Below are positions 29,211 to 39,206 of a DNA stretch of 61,853 nucleotides, in pieces. The stretch is from Pseudomonadota bacterium. GTDB taxonomy: Bacteria > Pseudomonadota > Alphaproteobacteria > Rhizobiales > Xanthobacteraceae. Each line of letters begins with the position of its first letter. Positions within the stretch are counted from its first letter, which is position 1. The translations under genes were made by a program, and so were the position numbers. The stretch spans positions 1 to 61,853 of the forward strand of contig JAEXYA010000016.1 of assembly GCA_023451825.1 (NCBI GenBank), read 5' to 3'. The notes under the pieces are model-generated. The model did not search any database. It had not been told where the DNA came from and saw only the letters and a program-made list of their open reading frames with translations.

Positions 29211-30359
29211 ATGCTTGCGACCGACAACAATTCAACTTTGAAGCAAACGCCGCTCCATGCGCTGCATGTCGCGCGCGGTGGCAAGATGGTGCCATTCGCC
29301 GGCTATGACATGCCGGTGCAATATGCCACCGGCGTGCTGAAGGAACACCTCCACACCCGCACAAATGCCGGCCTGTTCGATGTGTCCCATATGGGCCAGA
29401 TCGTGCTGCGGGCGAAATCCGGCAAGGTCGAGGACGCCGCGCTGGCGCTGGAAAAGCTGGTGCCGATGGACATCCTGGCCCTCGCCCCAGGCCGCCAGCG
29501 CTATGCCCAGTTTACCAACGAAGCCGGCGGCATTCTCGACGATCTGATGGTGGCGAATTTCGGTGACCACCTTTTTCTGGTCGTCAACGCTGCCTGCAAG
29601 ACCGAGGACGAGGCGCATCTGCGCCAGCATCTGTCCGACACCTGCATCATCGAGCCCCTCACCGACCGCGCACTGATCGCGCTACAGGGGCCGAAGGCCG
29701 CCGAGGTGCTGGCAAAGTTCTGCCCGGAAGCGCCGAACATGAAGTTCATGGATGCCGGGCCGCATCAGGTACACGGCATCGGCTGCTTCGTCTCGCGCTC
29801 CGGTTACACCGGCGAAGACGGCTATGAAATCTCCATCCCAAACGATCAGGCTGAAGCGCTGACCGCGGCCCTGCTCGATCATCCCGACGTGCTGCCCATC
29901 GGCCTCGGCGCCCGCGACAGCCTGCGGCTGGAAGCCGGCATGTGCCTCTACGGTCATGACATCGATACGACGACCACGCCCGTCGAAGGCAACCTGATTT
30001 GGTCGATCCAGAAGAGCCGCCGCACCGGCGGCGCGCGCGCTGGCGGCTTTTTCGGCAGCGACGCGATTCTCGCGCAACTCGATGGCGGCGCATCGCGCCA
30101 GCGCGTCGGCCTGAAGCCCGAAGGCCGTGCCCCGGTGCGCGAGGGCGTGCTGCTGTTTGCCGATGCCACCTCGACCGTTTCGATCGGCAAGGTCACGTCC
30201 GGCGGCTTCGGCCCGAGCATCTCGGCGCCGATCGCCATGGGCTATTTGCCCACGTCACATGCCAAAGACGGCACGACGGTGTTCGCCGAATTGCGCGGCC
30301 AGCGTTTGCCGATGACCGTCGCCCCCATGCCTTTCGTCCCGAACAACTACAAGCGTTGA
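29211..30359 (+). CDS. gcvT: Glycine cleavage system aminomethyltransferase (T protein)
   Basis: A 382-residue T protein. It transfers the methylene group from the aminomethyl-lipoyl arm of GcvH to tetrahydrofolate and releases ammonia. It begins LKQTPLHALHVARGGKMVPF, then AGYDMPVQY. The folate-site Asp is in LFDVSHMGQI, and SRSGYTGEDGYEIS and GLGARDSLRLEAGMCLYGHD are family hallmarks. The start MLATDNN is chosen over an in-frame start that would lie inside the riboswitch. The C-terminus ends 12 bases before gcvH, so the two form an operon controlled by the upstream glycine riboswitch. Confidence 0.96.
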   Translation: MLATDNNSTLKQTPLHALHVARGGKMVPFAGYDMPVQYATGVLKEHLHTRTNAGLFDVSHMGQIVLRAKSGKVEDAALALEKLVPMDILALAPGRQRYAQFTNEAGGILDDLMVANFGDHLFLVVNAACKTEDEAHLRQHLSDTCIIEPLTDRALIALQGPKAAEVLAKFCPEAPNMKFMDAGPHQVHGIGCFVSRSGYTGEDGYEISIPNDQAEALTAALLDHPDVLPIGLGARDSLRLEAGMCLYGHDIDTTTTPVEGNLIWSIQKSRRTGGARAGGFFGSDAILAQLDGGASRQRVGLKPEGRAPVREGVLLFADATSTVSIGKVTSGGFGPSISAPIAMGYLPTSHAKDGTTVFAELRGQRLPMTVAPMPFVPNNYKR

Positions 30360-30370
30360 GGAACTGACCC

Positions 30371-30736
30371 ATGACCACCCTCTACACCGAAGACCACGAA
30401 TGGCTTGAGATCAACGGCGACATCGTCACCGTCGGCATCACCGACTTCGCGCAGTCGCAGCTCGGCGACGTCGTCTTCGTCGAACTGCCGAAGATCGGCC
30501 GCGCGCTGAAGAAGGCGGAAGCCGCCGCCGTGGTGGAATCGGTGAAGGCCGCCTCCGACGTCTATGCGCCGATCACCGGCGAAGTCGTGGAGATCAATGA
30601 CGGCCTTGCCGCCGAGCCGGCGCTGGTGAACTCAGATGCCGAAAGCAAGGCCTGGTTCTTCAAGCTGAAGCTTGCCGACAAGAGCGAACTCGACGGCCTG
30701 ATGGATGCCGAAGCCTACAAAGCGCACAGCGCCTGA
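30371..30736 (+). CDS. gcvH: Glycine cleavage system H protein
   Basis: A 121-residue lipoyl carrier. It shuttles the aminomethyl intermediate from GcvP to GcvT. It starts TTLYTEDHEWLEINGD, and the lipoylated lysine is K59 in VVESVKAASD, in the usual beta-hairpin position. IGRALKKAEAAAVVES before it is typical. It has normal length and an intact C-terminus (LMDAEAYKAHSA). It is the second gene of the gcv operon, separated from gcvP by a palindromic repeat. Confidence 0.97.
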   Translation: MTTLYTEDHEWLEINGDIVTVGITDFAQSQLGDVVFVELPKIGRALKKAEAAAVVESVKAASDVYAPITGEVVEINDGLAAEPALVNSDAESKAWFFKLKLADKSELDGLMDAEAYKAHSA

Positions 30737-30745
30737 TCTGTGATC

Positions 30746-30834
30746 CGTAGGGTGGGCAAAGCGCAGCGTGCCCACCTTCACCTGCACTGCACTTGAAGGT
30801 GGGCACGTCGCTTCGCTCCTTTGCCCACCCTACG
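30746..30834. repeat. Palindromic repeat inside the gcv operon, CGTAGGGTGGGCAAAGCG family
   Basis: Begins CGTAGGGTGGGCAAAGCG and ends with CTTTGCCCACCCTACG; the inner arms are GTGCCCACCTTCA and TGAAGGTGGGCAC. The element can fold into one long hairpin in the gcvH-gcvP intercistronic mRNA. It is a variant of the element at 36799-36909. Confidence 0.8.
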
Positions 30835-30852
30835 AAATCCGAGGAACACGTA

Positions 30853-33714
<2,862 letters not shown>

Positions 33715-33720
33715 AACTCC

Positions 33721-33845
33721 CGTCATCCCGGCGAAAGCCGGGATCCATAGCCTCCGATGATGTCGTGAGGCTATGGCAGAGCCATTTGCGTCGCGTTTAA
33801 ACTATATCGACAGCGTGTATGGGTCCCGGCGTTCGCCGGGACGAC
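33721..33845. repeat. Palindromic intergenic repeat, GTCATCCCGGCG family
   Basis: Starts CGTCATCCCGGCGAAAGCCG and ends GGTCCCGGCGTTCGCCGGGA CGACA in two hairpins, matching the element at 6846-6964. It lies between the convergent gcvP and amidohydrolase genes. Confidence 0.8.
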
Positions 33846-33852
33846 ATTGGAG

Positions 33853-35022
33853 TTACGCCGCGAGCGACGTCTCCACCAGCTTCACCCAATAGGACGAACC
33901 ATAGACGATGGCATCGTCGTTGAAGTTATAAGCGGGGTGATGCAGGCCGGCGCTGTCGCCATTGCCCATGAAGATGAAGGCACCCGGCCGCGCTTCGAGC
34001 ATATAGGCGAAGTCTTCCGCGCCCATCACCGGCTCCATGTCGGTGGCCACATTGCTGGCGCCACCGACCTCGCTGGCGATCTTCGCTGCCAGCTCGGTTT
34101 CTGCGGGATGATTGACGACGACGGGATAGCCGCGATCGTAATTCAGCGCGATCCGCGCACCGGTCTGCAGCGCAATGCCGGCACAGACTTCGTTCATGCG
34201 CTTCTCGACGAGATCGCGCACGTCCTTGCGCAGCGTGCGCACGGTGCCGCGCAGTTCGGCGCTGGCCGGGATGACGTTGCTGGCATGGCCGGCGTGGAAT
34301 TCGCAGATCGAGATGACGGCGGAATCCAGCGGGCTGACCGTACGCGAGACGATGGACTGGAACGCGACGATGAGCTGCGAGCCGGCGAGCACCGGATCGA
34401 TGGTCTTGTGCGGATAGGCAGCGTGACCGCCGACGCCTTCGATGGTGATGGAGATGCGATCCATCGCCGCCATGATCGGGCCGGTGCGCATGGAGAACGA
34501 GCCGATCGGCATGCCCGGATTGTTGTGCATGCCATAGACCTTCTGGATGCCGAAGCGATCCATCAAGCCGTCCTTGATCATGGCATCGGCACCGGCACCG
34601 CCCTCTTCGGCTGGCTGGAAGATCACCACGGCATCGCCGGCGAAATTGCGGGTCTCGGCGAGATATTGCGCGGCGCCGAGCAGCATCGACGTGTGGCCAT
34701 CATGGCCGCAGGCGTGCATCTTGCCGGGCGTCTTCGAGGCATAAGGCAGATTGGTCTGCTCCTCGATGGGCAGCGCATCCATATCGGCGCGCAGGCCGAT
34801 GACCGCGCCTTTGCCTTGGCCCTTCTTGCCCTTGATGACCCCGACGACGCCGGTTCGGCCGATGCCCTCGACCACCTCATCGCAGCCGAACGCCTTCAGC
34901 TTTTCTGCCACGAAAGCCGCGGTGCGGTGCACATCGTAGAGCAGCTCCGGGTGTTGATGCAGGTCGCGGCGCCAGGCCGTGATCTCGGGCTGCAATTCGG
35001 CGATGCGGTCAATGATCGACAT
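33853..35022 (-). CDS. M20 family metallo-amidohydrolase (aminoacylase/hippurate hydrolase type)
   Basis: A 389-residue M20D peptidase-fold protein that hydrolyses N-acyl amino acids or related amides. Metal ligands are visible in MHACGHDGHTSML (Cys105, His107, His110) and FQPAEEGGAGADAMI (Glu pair). The satellite dimerisation domain includes GGHAAYPHKTIDP. The last ligand region is MGAEDFAYMLEARPGAFIFM. It starts MSIIDRIAELQPEITAWRRD, then LHQHPEL, as in hippurate hydrolases and IAA-amino acid hydrolases. No signal peptide is seen. The substrate cannot be named. Confidence 0.92.
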   Translation of the reverse strand: MSIIDRIAELQPEITAWRRDLHQHPELLYDVHRTAAFVAEKLKAFGCDEVVEGIGRTGVVGVIKGKKGQGKGAVIGLRADMDALPIEEQTNLPYASKTPGKMHACGHDGHTSMLLGAAQYLAETRNFAGDAVVIFQPAEEGGAGADAMIKDGLMDRFGIQKVYGMHNNPGMPIGSFSMRTGPIMAAMDRISITIEGVGGHAAYPHKTIDPVLAGSQLIVAFQSIVSRTVSPLDSAVISICEFHAGHASNVIPASAELRGTVRTLRKDVRDLVEKRMNEVCAGIALQTGARIALNYDRGYPVVVNHPAETELAAKIASEVGGASNVATDMEPVMGAEDFAYMLEARPGAFIFMGNGDSAGLHHPAYNFNDDAIVYGSSYWVKLVETSLAA

Positions 35023-35179
35023 AGGTCAACTCGCTGGCAATGATATCTGCTGGTGAGAGCCTAGCACGCGACGTGCCAACTGCCCAAGCCGGCCCGCTAT
35101 GCGATGGTCGCCTGTACAGGGCCGCGGCCGGCGGCTAAGCCGTCACAATACGGCAATGAACCGTGATTGGCGGGGAACG

Positions 35180-36796
35180 ATGGCGCGGCTCGAAGGTGAT
35201 TTCGACTATATCGTGGTGGGCGCAGGCACCGCAGGTTGCATCGTTGCCAACCGTCTCTCCGCCGATCCGAAGAAGCGCGTGCTGCTGCTGGAAGCCGGTG
35301 GTCGCGACAACTGGATCTGGTTTCACATCCCGGTCGGCTATCTCTTCGCCATCGGCAATCCCCGCTCCGACTGGATGTTTCGCACCGAGCCGGAGCCCGG
35401 CCTCAATGGCCGCTCGCTGGCCTATCCCCGCGGCAAGGTGATCGGCGGCTCCTCCGCCATCAATGCGATGATCTCCATGCGCGGCCACGCCGCCGATTAC
35501 GATCACTGGCGCCAGCTTGGTCTCACCGGTTGGGGTTATGACGATGTGCTGAAATCCTTCCTCAAACTGGAAGATCATTTCCTCGGCAAGAGCGAGCATC
35601 ACGGCGTCGGCGGTGGCTGGCGCATCGAGGCGCCGCGGCTGTCATGGGCTGTGCTCGATGCCGTGGCCGATGCGGCTTCGGAGATGGGCATCCGCCGTAC
35701 CGACGATTTCAACATCGGCGACAATGAAGGCATCGGCTATTTCCATGTGAACCAGAAGCGCGGCCGGCGCTGGTCATCGGCGCGCGGCTTTCTCAAGCCG
35801 GTACTGAACCGTCCCAATCTGCGCCTCGAAACCGGCGTCATGGTCGATCGCCTGATCGTCGAGAATGGCCGCGCGGTCGGTGTGAAGTTCACGCAGAACG
35901 GCCAGCAGATCGAGGCGCGCGCCAAGGGCGAAGTGGTGCTGTGCGCCGGTGCCGTCGGCTCGCCGCATCTGCTGCAGCGCTCGGGTATCGGACCTGCGGA
36001 ATGGCTGTCCGATGCAGGCGTTGACGTCGTGCTCGACAAGCAAGGCGTCGGACGCAATCTGCAGGACCATCTGCAGCAGCGCGCGATCTACAAGGTCTCC
36101 GGCGTGCGCACGCTGAACGAGACCTACTACAATCTATTCCGCCGCGGCTGGATGGGCATCGATTATGCGTTGCGTCGGCGTGGTCCGCTCACCATGGCGC
36201 CGTCGCAGCTCGGCATTTTCACGCGCTCGGATCCGCATCGCGAACGCGCCAATATCCAGTTTCACGTGCAGCCGCTGTCGCTCGACAAGTTTGGCGATCC
36301 CCTGCATCGCTTTCCGGCCATCACCGTCAGTGCCTGCAATCTGCGCCCGACCTCGCGCGGCGAGATCAAGCTGCGCTCGGGCAAGCCCGATGAAGCGCCG
36401 GCGATCGCGCCGCATTATCTCTCGACGGATGAAGATCGCCAGGTCGCCGCGGATGCGATCCGCGTGACGCGAAAACTGATGAAGCAGAAGGCGCTCGCCG
36501 CCTATCGGCCGGAAGAGTATCTGCCCGGCCCGTCGGTCGGCGATGATGCAGAGGCTTTGGCGAAAGCAGCCGGCGACATCGGCACCACGATCTTTCATCC
36601 TGTCGGCACCGCAAAGATGGGCACGGCGTCAGATGCGAGCGCTGTCGTCGATGAGCGCCTCCGCTTCTATGGCATCGATGGGTTGCGCATCGTCGATGCG
36701 TCGGTGATGCCGACGATTACGTCGGGCAACACGAATACGCCCACGGCGATGATCGCGGAAAAGGGTGCAGGAATGATCGTCGAGGATGGGCGCTAA
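35180..36796 (+). CDS. GMC family FAD-dependent alcohol/choline dehydrogenase
   Basis: A 538-residue glucose-methanol-choline oxidoreductase. The FAD-binding motif is YIVVGAGTAGCIVANRLS near residue 10. GMC signature 1 is PRGKVIGGSSAINAMISMRG, and signature 2 is GAVGSPHLLQRSGIG. The active-site His is in FHPVGTAKMGT, and the C-terminal FAD contact is in VDASVMPTITSGNTNTPT. The start at MARLEGDFDY, preceded by GGGGA, gives the canonical N-terminus. Two ATGs upstream would add unlikely basic residues. The substrate alcohol is unknown; no betaine genes are adjacent. Confidence 0.92.
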   Translation: MARLEGDFDYIVVGAGTAGCIVANRLSADPKKRVLLLEAGGRDNWIWFHIPVGYLFAIGNPRSDWMFRTEPEPGLNGRSLAYPRGKVIGGSSAINAMISMRGHAADYDHWRQLGLTGWGYDDVLKSFLKLEDHFLGKSEHHGVGGGWRIEAPRLSWAVLDAVADAASEMGIRRTDDFNIGDNEGIGYFHVNQKRGRRWSSARGFLKPVLNRPNLRLETGVMVDRLIVENGRAVGVKFTQNGQQIEARAKGEVVLCAGAVGSPHLLQRSGIGPAEWLSDAGVDVVLDKQGVGRNLQDHLQQRAIYKVSGVRTLNETYYNLFRRGWMGIDYALRRRGPLTMAPSQLGIFTRSDPHRERANIQFHVQPLSLDKFGDPLHRFPAITVSACNLRPTSRGEIKLRSGKPDEAPAIAPHYLSTDEDRQVAADAIRVTRKLMKQKALAAYRPEEYLPGPSVGDDAEALAKAAGDIGTTIFHPVGTAKMGTASDASAVVDERLRFYGIDGLRIVDASVMPTITSGNTNTPTAMIAEKGAGMIVEDGR

Positions 36797-36798
36797 TT

Positions 36799-36909
36799 CG
36801 TAGGGTGGGTTGAGCGTCTTCGCGAAAACTCACCACCTCTCCCTGCGGCAAACTCCGCCGATGGGTTTTGCTTCGGCGCTGTCGCGCCTGCGCTCAACCC
36901 ATCCTACCG
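36799..36909. repeat. Palindromic intergenic repeat, CGTAGGGTGGGTTGAGCG family
   Basis: Starts CGTAGGGTGGGTTGAGCG and ends GCGCTCAACCCATCCTACCG. It lies in the gap between the convergent GMC oxidoreductase and hpnO and is related to the element at 30746-30834. Confidence 0.75.
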
Positions 36910-36917
36910 CCTCGGCG

Positions 36918-38309
36918 TTAAGCCGACTTTCGCACGGCGTTGTCCACCAGCGTCTTGCCCAGCGACCAGATCGCGCCGGGCACCTTGTGGCTATCGGCGA
37001 TGACCGTGCGGAACGAGTCCGTGATCCATTTGACGTCGTCCTCGTTCACCGTCAGCGGCGGCAGCAGCTTGATGGTGTGGCTGCCGTGACCCGATACCTG
37101 GGTCAGGATCTTCTGATCCTTGAACAGCGGCACCGTGATGAGCTGGCAGAACAGGCCCTTGCTGGCCGATTCCAGGATGTTCCACGACGCCTTCAGGCGC
37201 AGCGATTTCGGCGGGCCGAATTCGACGCCGATCATGAGTCCCTTGCCGCGCACTTCCTTCAACAACTCGAATTCGGGAATCATGTTCTGCAGAGCAAGAC
37301 GGATCTCAGCGCCGCGCTTGGCTGAATTCTCGACCAGCTTCTCGTGCTTCATGATCTCGAGCGTCGCGATGCCCGCAGCCATGGCAAGATCGTTCTTGCC
37401 GAAGGTCGAGCCATGGACCAGCGAGCGATCCATGCGATTGAAGATCTTGTCGAAGATCGACTTGCGAGTCAGCAGTGCGCCGACCGGCACGTGGCCGCCC
37501 GATAGCGCCTTGGCGAGCAGGATCATGTCCGGCTCGATATTCCAGTGCTCGATGGCAAGGAACTTACCGGTGCGCCCGAGGCCGGTCTGGATTTCATCGG
37601 CGATGAACAGCGTGCCGTATTTACGGCACAGCGCCAGCGCACCGGACAGGAAGTCATCGGACGGCAGGTTGACGCCCTTGCCCTGGATCGGCTCGACGAT
37701 GAAGGCCGCAACCTGCTTCGACGACAGCGCCTTCTCCAGCGCTTCGAGATCGTTGAACGGCACCACCGAACAGCCCTGCAGCAGCGGGCCGAAACCGGAG
37801 CGGAAATTGGTGTCGTCCGTCAGCGACAATGCGCCATAAGTCAGGCCGTGATAGGCGTGATCGCAATAGACGATCTCGTTGCGGCCCGTCGCGTTGCGAG
37901 CAAATTTGATCGCCGCTTCGACGGTCTCCGCGCCCGAATTCGCGTAGAACACTTTGTCCATGTAAGGGACATGTTCCAGCAGTTTTTCGGAAAGAATACC
38001 GGCGAGTGTGGAAACGTCCATCTGCACCAGATTGGGCAGATCCGCATCGATCACGCTCTTCAGCGCATCCCGCATCACAGGATGATTGCGACCAATCGCA
38101 AAAACGCCAAATCCGCTCAGTAGATCGAGGTAACGGGCGCCCTCCCGATCGAACAGATACTGGCCGGTGCCCTTCTGGAAGCCAACGTCGTATCCGATGG
38201 TCTTGAGGACGCGCACCATTTGTTCGTTGAGATGGCGCGTATGCATCGAGCTACGCTGCGCCTCCCTTTCGACAAACATCTCGGAGAAATCTAGATTTGG
38301 ATATACCAT
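36918..38309 (-). CDS. hpnO: Hopanoid aminotransferase HpnO
   Basis: A 463-residue class III PLP aminotransferase. HpnO converts the formyl/ribosyl hopane side chain to the amino group of aminobacteriohopanetriol. The PLP lysine is K267 in LLAKALSGGHVPVGA. The cofactor pocket includes FYANSGAETVEAAIKFAR, DHAYHGLTYGALS and FIADEIQTGLGRTG. The assignment over ornithine or acetylornithine aminotransferase rests on the adjoining hpnN and the rest of the hopanoid genes within 14 kb. It is encoded divergently from the DUF2147 gene. Confidence 0.9.
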   Translation of the reverse strand: MVYPNLDFSEMFVEREAQRSSMHTRHLNEQMVRVLKTIGYDVGFQKGTGQYLFDREGARYLDLLSGFGVFAIGRNHPVMRDALKSVIDADLPNLVQMDVSTLAGILSEKLLEHVPYMDKVFYANSGAETVEAAIKFARNATGRNEIVYCDHAYHGLTYGALSLTDDTNFRSGFGPLLQGCSVVPFNDLEALEKALSSKQVAAFIVEPIQGKGVNLPSDDFLSGALALCRKYGTLFIADEIQTGLGRTGKFLAIEHWNIEPDMILLAKALSGGHVPVGALLTRKSIFDKIFNRMDRSLVHGSTFGKNDLAMAAGIATLEIMKHEKLVENSAKRGAEIRLALQNMIPEFELLKEVRGKGLMIGVEFGPPKSLRLKASWNILESASKGLFCQLITVPLFKDQKILTQVSGHGSHTIKLLPPLTVNEDDVKWITDSFRTVIADSHKVPGAIWSLGKTLVDNAVRKSA

Positions 38310-38424
38310 GAGTTACATACGTCGGTTGATGGTCGCTTCGTCAACTGAAAACGGAAAATGCGGCGATTTGACCTTTCACGCAAAGCCTTTCGCCGAGAAA
38401 CGCTACTTAAGCATAGGTTTGAAC

Positions 38425-39144
38425 ATGTTGCAGCGCCCACGCATTCCTACGCGCACTCTCACATATTGCGGAATCGTTTTTTCGGCAGGTTTGTTTTCAG
38501 CAGGGCTGGCTCCCGCATTTGCAGCTGATCCGACCGGAGACTGGAAAGTCGAGGACGGCGTGGCGCATGTCCGTATCGCCGAATGCGGCGGCAGCATGTG
38601 GGGCGCGATCTCCTGGGAGCAAACGCCCGGGATGACCGACAAGAACAACCCCGACGCCACCAAGAAGGCGCGCCCGACCCTTGGTCACGCGATGGTCCTC
38701 GACATGAAGCCCAATGCGGCGAAGGACAAGTGGTCCGGGCAAATCTACAACGCCAAGGACGGCAAGTTCTACAAGTCGAGCATCAAGCTCGGCGATACAA
38801 CCAACGAGCTTGAAGTCGAAGGTTGTGTGCTCGGCTTCCTGTGCGGCGGCCAGACATGGGCCCGCGTCGGGCCGTCGATCCCGTCGAGCCCGTCCAATGC
38901 CACCGCAAAGAATGCCGTCGCAGCCAACGCCAAGGGTGCTCCAACGGGCGGCAAGATGACTCCAGCCCCCGCGCCCGGCAGCAATACGATGGCGAAAACC
39001 GCCCCGGCTCCGACCACCGGCGCCAAGGCGCCCGCAGGTCAGAAAGCAGGCGCAGCTTCGGCCGCTGGCGCTGCAGGGGCGCAAGCAAGCGCAGATATCG
39101 GCGATATCTGCCTGTTACCGGAGATCAACAAGGTGACGCACTGA
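38425..39144 (+). CDS. DUF2147 secreted protein with Ala/Pro-rich tail
   Basis: A 239-residue protein. The signal peptide spans about residues 1-34 and ends near APAFAADP. The DUF2147 domain covers about 36-145: GDWKVEDGVAHVRIAECGGS, then MWGAISWE, the KWSGQIYNAKDGKFYKSSIK stretch and LEVEGCVLGFLCGGQTWARV. DUF2147 proteins are small beta-rich periplasmic proteins of unknown role. After it comes an unusual low-complexity Ala/Pro/Lys/Gly segment of about 75 residues, and a short conserved-looking end, DIGDICLLPEINKVTH, with one Cys. Lying between hpnO and hpnN, it may serve hopanoid-related envelope functions, which is inference from position. Confidence 0.8.
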   Translation: MLQRPRIPTRTLTYCGIVFSAGLFSAGLAPAFAADPTGDWKVEDGVAHVRIAECGGSMWGAISWEQTPGMTDKNNPDATKKARPTLGHAMVLDMKPNAAKDKWSGQIYNAKDGKFYKSSIKLGDTTNELEVEGCVLGFLCGGQTWARVGPSIPSSPSNATAKNAVAANAKGAPTGGKMTPAPAPGSNTMAKTAPAPTTGAKAPAGQKAGAASAAGAAGAQASADIGDICLLPEINKVTH

Positions 39145-39167
39145 TCGCAGCGCCACCTCCCGGAATC

Positions 39168-39198
39168 AAAAAAGGCGCCCGTCGGGGCGCCTTTTCAT
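39168..39198. terminator. Bidirectional terminator between the DUF2147 gene and hpnN
   Basis: Hairpin AAAAAAGGCGCC / GGGGCGCCTTTT with loop CGTC, with A-run on the left and T-run on the right, placed between convergent genes. Confidence 0.88.
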
Positions 39199-39206
39199 TT
39201 TATTTG

